From positions 1-21,853 of the IMG/VR virus record IMGVR_UViG_3300040815_003288: a stretch of 21,853 nucleotides of DNA; one strand, given 5' to 3'. The notes beneath the pieces were generated by a model. The model worked only from the letters and a program-made list of their open reading frames with translations, searched no databases and was not told the origin of the DNA. The stretch comes from a virus. Shown in pieces: positions 21,413-21,853 of the stretch (its first letter is position 1; the number at the start of each line of letters is the position of its first letter). Both the position numbers and the translations under genes were made by a program.

Positions 21413-21431
21413 AACAAGTTACTTATATTTA
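21400..21431 (+). promoter_or_regulatory. Bacteroidota-type promoter before the last complete gene
   Basis: TTTG at 21400-21403, 20 bases, TATATTTA at 21424-21431; ATG at 21447 is 15 bases on. The arrangement, the TTTGGC element and the leader match the site at 19720. The TTTGGC lies in the final codons of the previous gene. Confidence 0.7.
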
Positions 21432-21449
21432 GGTATAATAAAGGTTATG
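21419..21449 (+). repeat. 31-bp exact direct repeat, copy 2
   Basis: Identical to 19739-19769. It again spans the TATATTTAGG box, the leader with AATAAAGG, and the start codon of the following gene. Confidence 0.9.
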
Positions 21450-21764
21450 ATAGAAAATAAAGATATATTCCAAGAATTGTTCAACGTGTTAGAATCAAAT
21501 AACATTGATATTGAACGTGACTGTGCTTTCATTAATGGTAAATTTATCACTACTAACTCTCCAGATGTTAGATCAGGTTATTATGGTGGTGTTAATGGTT
21601 TCTATTTCAACAAATCTGATTATGGTTTCTTTAATAAAGAACAAGTTGCATCATTATTTCCAATGAACATTCAAGGTAAAGAAATTGAATTGGTTGATGT
21701 TTCTGATATGGAAGTAGATGATGACCGTATGTGGAAATCAAGTATTAGTTTTATTATTAAATAA
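21447..21764 (+). CDS. hypothetical protein, 105 aa
   Basis: Opens within copy 2 of the 31-bp repeat, after a strong promoter match. It is acidic and aromatic-rich, with the segment SGYYGGVNGFYFNKSDYGFF and an IELVDVSDMEVDDD stretch. It appears soluble. No recognised family. The next gene starts four bases after the stop. Confidence 0.7.
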   Translation: MIENKDIFQELFNVLESNNIDIERDCAFINGKFITTNSPDVRSGYYGGVNGFYFNKSDYGFFNKEQVASLFPMNIQGKEIELVDVSDMEVDDDRMWKSSISFIIK

Positions 21765-21767
21765 GTT

Positions 21768-21853
21768 ATGAAAAAAACAAATGTTATAACACCTATGTGG
21801 CTACAATGCCAAGATGTTCTCAAGTCAGGAGATCTAGAAATAGCAGATGAGAA
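21768..21853 (+). CDS. unidentified gene, 5' end only (runs off the window)
   Basis: ATG at 21768, four bases after the previous stop, with the leader AAGTT common before starts here. 28 codons are readable (MKKTNVITPMWLQCQDVLKS and on) before the window ends. Too little remains to identify it. Confidence 0.55.
   Translation, partial: MKKTNVITPMWLQCQDVLKSGDLEIADE

Noticed and set aside
1-21853. tRNA genes
   Set aside because: No cloverleaf-like segment with the T-loop GTTCRA pattern and a matching acceptor stem was noticed; the gaps between genes are too short to hold one.

Overview
The window looks like part of a large T4-type (Straboviridae-like or 'far-T4') tailed-phage genome whose host is probably a member of the Bacteroidota. 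The phage assignment rests on a T4-type clamp-loader pair (gp44 and gp62 homologues), many very small genes overlapping by a few bases, and a membrane-anchored GH73-like muramidase. All genes lie on the + strand, and the sequence is strongly AT-rich. The host inference rests on two things visible in the DNA. Start codons lack Shine-Dalgarno sequences. Four intergenic sites carry TTTG, exactly 20 bases, then TATATTTA or TATATTAA, which closely matches the -33/-7 promoter (TTTG / TAnnTTTG) of Bacteroidota.

Layout. Bases 1-224 hold the 3' end of a groEL. Bases 228-3682 are a replication/nucleic-acid block: clamp-loader ATPase (472-1410), two small proteins, the clamp-loader small subunit (1823-2242), a MazG-like protein (2446-2733) and a Cas4/RecB-type PD-(D/E)XK nuclease with four Fe-S-type cysteines (2726-3682). 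A ribbon-helix-helix-like regulator (3725-3919) follows.

Bases 3922-16668 are one unbroken, translationally coupled run devoted mainly to glycan synthesis. It contains seven glycosyltransferases or likely glycosyltransferases: two GT-B, two GT2, one GT10 fucosyltransferase-like, one WavE-like and one GT-A-like. It also holds a DegT-fold sugar 3-dehydratase with His replacing the catalytic Lys, a YerE/acetolactate-synthase-like ThDP enzyme, an SDR reductase, a HAD-nucleotidyltransferase fusion and a GDPD-like protein. The dehydratase, ThDP enzyme and SDR lie consecutively and match the logic of yersiniose-type branched 3,6-dideoxysugar synthesis (deoxygenate C3, add a two-carbon unit from pyruvate, reduce). 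This is the most striking content of the window: a phage apparently carrying a pathway for an unusual branched sugar with the transferases to build a glycan from it.

Bases 16665-21853 return to typical phage accessory genes: a DksA-type zinc finger, an HTH plus degenerate HNH protein, a SWIM zinc-finger protein, the membrane-anchored GH73-like glucosaminidase, several tiny basic proteins, and unrecognised ORFs. This part is divided into short transcription units by the promoter family above. A strong terminator hairpin (21231-21262) contains the -33 element of the next promoter. No tRNA, rRNA, CRISPR array or insertion sequence was recognised. The only intergenic stretches are short, all under about 65 bases.
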